From Limisoma sp963590405 (GTDB lineage Bacteria > Bacteroidota > Bacteroidia > Bacteroidales > Muribaculaceae), in NCBI GenBank assembly GCA_963590405.1, contig CAVAPE010000088.1, positions 1 through 7,675 of the forward strand: DNA of 7,675 bases. Reading direction: 5' to 3'. How positions within the stretch are numbered: the first letter of the stretch is position 1; every line of letters starts with the position of its first letter. A program made the position numbers and the translations under genes. The notes beneath the pieces are model-generated. The model did no database searches. It saw nothing but the letters and a program-made list of their open reading frames with translations, and was not told where the DNA came from. Positions 6,297 to 7,675 of this stretch are shown in pieces.

Positions 6297-7612
6297 AGGA
6301 TTTCGGCTTTAATCAAATCATCGTGACCGAGCGGCTCCACGAGGCGCACTTGCGCTATGGTGTTGGCAAGTGCTGGATTGGCAGGAACGGCTACGCGCAG
6401 ATAGTTGTCGGTGAAGCCCTTCATCAGTCCGTCGTTGTCCACGGCATGCTCAAAGAGCACGGGACGCACCGTGCCGAGGTATTTCTTCGTGAATGCCGCG
6501 AGTTTGCGGTCGGAGAGAGCCATCATGCGGCGTGTGCGCAGATGCTTGGTGTGCTGGTCAACGACGAGCGGTATCTTGAGTGCCATCGTGTCGGGGCGCT
6601 CGGAGTAGGAGAACACGTGCAGACGGGTGATGTCGAGGCTATCGACAAACGCTCGCGAGTCGTCGAAAATCTCCTGCGTCTCGCCGCGCATGCCCGTGAT
6701 GAGGTCCACGCCGATGAAGGCGTCGGGGATGAGCCGTTTGATGGCAGCAACCTTGTCGGCAAAGAGTTGGCGGTCGTAGTGGCGGCGCATTAGTTTGAGC
6801 ATCTCGTCGCTACCCGACTGCAACGGTATGTGGAAGTGGGGCATGAAATGCTTCGATGCGGCGACAAACTCTATAGCCTCGTCGGTGAGCAGGTCGGGCT
6901 CGATAGAGGAGATGCGGTAGCGCTCGATGCCTTCAACATCGTCGAGCGCACGGAGTAGGTCGATAAACCGTTCGCCCGTGTCGAAGCCAAAGTCGCCGAT
7001 GTTCACACCCGTAAGCACAATCTCCTTGCCGCCCTCAGCCACCGCCTGGCGCGCCTGTGCCACAAGGTCGGCTATGAGTCCGCTACGGCTGCGTCCGCGG
7101 GCACGTGGGATGGTGCAGTAACTGCAATAGTAGTTGCAGCCGTCCTGCACTTTCAAGAAGAAGCGTGTGCGGTCGCCGCGCGAGCACGACGGTATGAATT
7201 GGCGTATGTCCTTCAATGCCGTGATTTCCACGTGTTTCTCGTGGTCGGCAAACCAGCGGTCCACGAAGTCGGCAATCTCCGCCTTTTGGTCGTTGCCCAC
7301 AACGATGTCCACGCCCTCAATGTCAGCCACCTCCTCACTGTTGAGTTGGGCGTAGCACCCCGTCACCACCATCACCGCATCGGGGTAGCGGCGCGACAGT
7401 TTGCGTATTTCCTGCCGGCATTTTTTGTTGGCGAGTTCCGTCACCGAACAAGTGTTAACCACGCAGATGTCAGGCGTTTCGCCCGACTGCACCGGTTGTG
7501 CTCCCCGGTCGGCGAGGAGTTTGCCAATGGTTGAAGTCTCGGCAAAGTTGAGTTTGCATCCCAGAGTATGGAATGCCACCTTTTTATTGTCAAAAATTGT
7601 GTTGTCAATCAT
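6293..7612 (-). CDS. mtaB: MtaB: tRNA t6A37 C2-methylthiotransferase (radical SAM)
   Basis: The 439-residue enzyme converts N6-threonylcarbamoyladenosine at tRNA position 37 into its 2-methylthio form, using two iron-sulfur clusters. The N-terminal UPF0004 domain (about 13-115) has the three cluster cysteines Cys19 (LGCKLN), Cys55 (NTCS) and Cys86 (GCYAQ). The radical SAM cluster is Cys159, Cys163 and Cys166 in GCNYYCSYC. GVDLITGMRGE (301-311) and FSYSERP (334-340) are family blocks. A TRAM RNA-binding domain fills about 377-439. GCKLN rather than the GCQMN of MiaB points to MtaB, as does the overall Bacteroidetes pattern. I chose the Met at 7612 rather than one 17 codons upstream (7663). MIDNTIF resembles the N terminus I recall for Bacteroides homologues, and the upstream stretch overlaps the promoter and a hairpin. 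It leads the five-gene minus-strand cluster. Confidence 0.94.
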   Translation of the reverse strand: MIDNTIFDNKKVAFHTLGCKLNFAETSTIGKLLADRGAQPVQSGETPDICVVNTCSVTELANKKCRQEIRKLSRRYPDAVMVVTGCYAQLNSEEVADIEGVDIVVGNDQKAEIADFVDRWFADHEKHVEITALKDIRQFIPSCSRGDRTRFFLKVQDGCNYYCSYCTIPRARGRSRSGLIADLVAQARQAVAEGGKEIVLTGVNIGDFGFDTGERFIDLLRALDDVEGIERYRISSIEPDLLTDEAIEFVAASKHFMPHFHIPLQSGSDEMLKLMRRHYDRQLFADKVAAIKRLIPDAFIGVDLITGMRGETQEIFDDSRAFVDSLDITRLHVFSYSERPDTMALKIPLVVDQHTKHLRTRRMMALSDRKLAAFTKKYLGTVRPVLFEHAVDNDGLMKGFTDNYLRVAVPANPALANTIAQVRLVEPLGHDDLIKAEIL

Positions 7613-7620
7613 TCTGATTG

Positions 7621-7651
7621 CAAAGATAGTGCAAGCCGAGAGAAATGAAAA
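7621..7651 (-). promoter_or_regulatory. Promoter of the mtaB-to-tadA cluster
   Basis: On the minus strand TATCTTTG (7621-7628) matches TAnnTTTG exactly and ends 8 nt before the mtaB ATG. The -33 position, 20 nt further upstream (7649-7651), is TTT followed by TC, a three-of-four match to TTTG. A start about 4 nt after the -7 element would leave a leader of only about 5 nt. Confidence 0.65.
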
Positions 7652-7673
7652 GAGCTTGCTCAATTTTCATTTC
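7642..7673. terminator. Inverted repeat, probable terminator of an unseen upstream gene
   Basis: GAAATGAAAA (7642-7651) is a perfect reverse complement of TTTTCATTTC (7664-7673). Inside them GAGC (7652-7655) and GCTC (7658-7661) pair around a TT loop, with an AA bulge at 7662-7663. This makes a 14-bp stem with a GC core and T-rich 3' arms on either strand, the shape of a bidirectional factor-independent terminator. The left arm covers the -33 position of the mtaB promoter, so an operator role is the alternative. The gene it would terminate lies past the window. Confidence 0.55.
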
Positions 7674-7675
7674 CG

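Larger units (their letters stand above)
1933..7612 (-). other. Five-gene operon: mtaB, acyltransferase, GT2, PorE-like lipoprotein, tadA
   Basis: All five genes run on the minus strand. The junctions are a 4-nt ATGA overlap (mtaB to acyltransferase), a 13-bp gap (or 7 bp with the alternative GT2 start), a 29-bp gap and a second ATGA overlap (lipoprotein to tadA). The only TAnnTTTG-type element I found reading toward these genes is the one before mtaB. Co-transcription is inferred from this spacing. The operon joins envelope biogenesis genes with two anticodon-loop modification enzymes. Confidence 0.75.

Noticed and set aside
6293..7612. Assignment of the radical SAM gene as MiaB or RimO
   Set aside because: The first cysteine motif is GCKLN, typical of MtaB, whereas MiaB usually has GCQMN. 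The rest of the pattern also fits the threonylcarbamoyl-adenosine branch.
7613..7663. 17-codon N-terminal extension of mtaB
   Set aside because: It would cover the -7 element and half of the inverted repeat, and the extension has no counterpart in the family as I know it.
1..7675. CRISPR array, insertion sequence, phage or defence genes
   Set aside because: There are no spaced direct repeats, no transposase or integrase motifs and no target-site duplications. All strong frames are housekeeping or envelope families. The tRNA edge shows no attachment-site repeat within the window.

Overview
The window looks like ordinary chromosomal DNA from a member of the Bacteroidales. The evidence is threefold. 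Intergenic spacers carry TAnnTTTG-type (-7) promoter elements. Most starts lack a strong Shine-Dalgarno. The gene families are ones common in that order: a PorE-like multidomain OmpA lipoprotein, MtaB with a GCKLN motif, and a CTP protease of about 560 residues. Coding regions are GC-rich and the short spacers AT-rich, as in many gut Bacteroidales. A Muribaculaceae-like source is my guess and is not demonstrated.

Layout. The left edge (1-62, minus) is a tRNA-Asn(GUU) cut by the window end, with a good promoter just upstream. A 171-bp AT-rich spacer separates it from a divergent gene at 234-1922 (plus) for a secreted S41 carboxy-terminal processing protease. Everything from 1933 to 7612 lies on the minus strand as one tight five-gene cluster. 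In transcription order it is mtaB, an LpxL/HtrB-type acyltransferase, a family 2 glycosyltransferase, a PorE-like OmpA lipoprotein and tadA. Two junctions are ATGA stop/start overlaps and the other two gaps are under 30 bp. The cluster meets the protease gene tail to tail with 10 bp between stop codons.

The five-gene cluster reads as one transcription unit. It is driven by a -7 element 9-16 nt upstream of the mtaB start, with no internal promoter of that type seen. It combines envelope functions (secondary acylation of a lipid, sugar transfer, an outer-membrane peptidoglycan anchor) with two tRNA anticodon-loop modification enzymes at its two ends: MtaB for position 37 and TadA for position 34. 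The right edge holds a 10-bp perfect inverted repeat with a GC core that looks like a terminator and overlaps the -33 region of the mtaB promoter.

No mobile element, CRISPR array, phage gene or defence system is visible, and no gene is broken. I found no convincing new system. The most useful points are the operon composition, the PorE-like protein without other type IX secretion genes nearby, the nearly leaderless mtaB start, and the terminator/promoter overlap.
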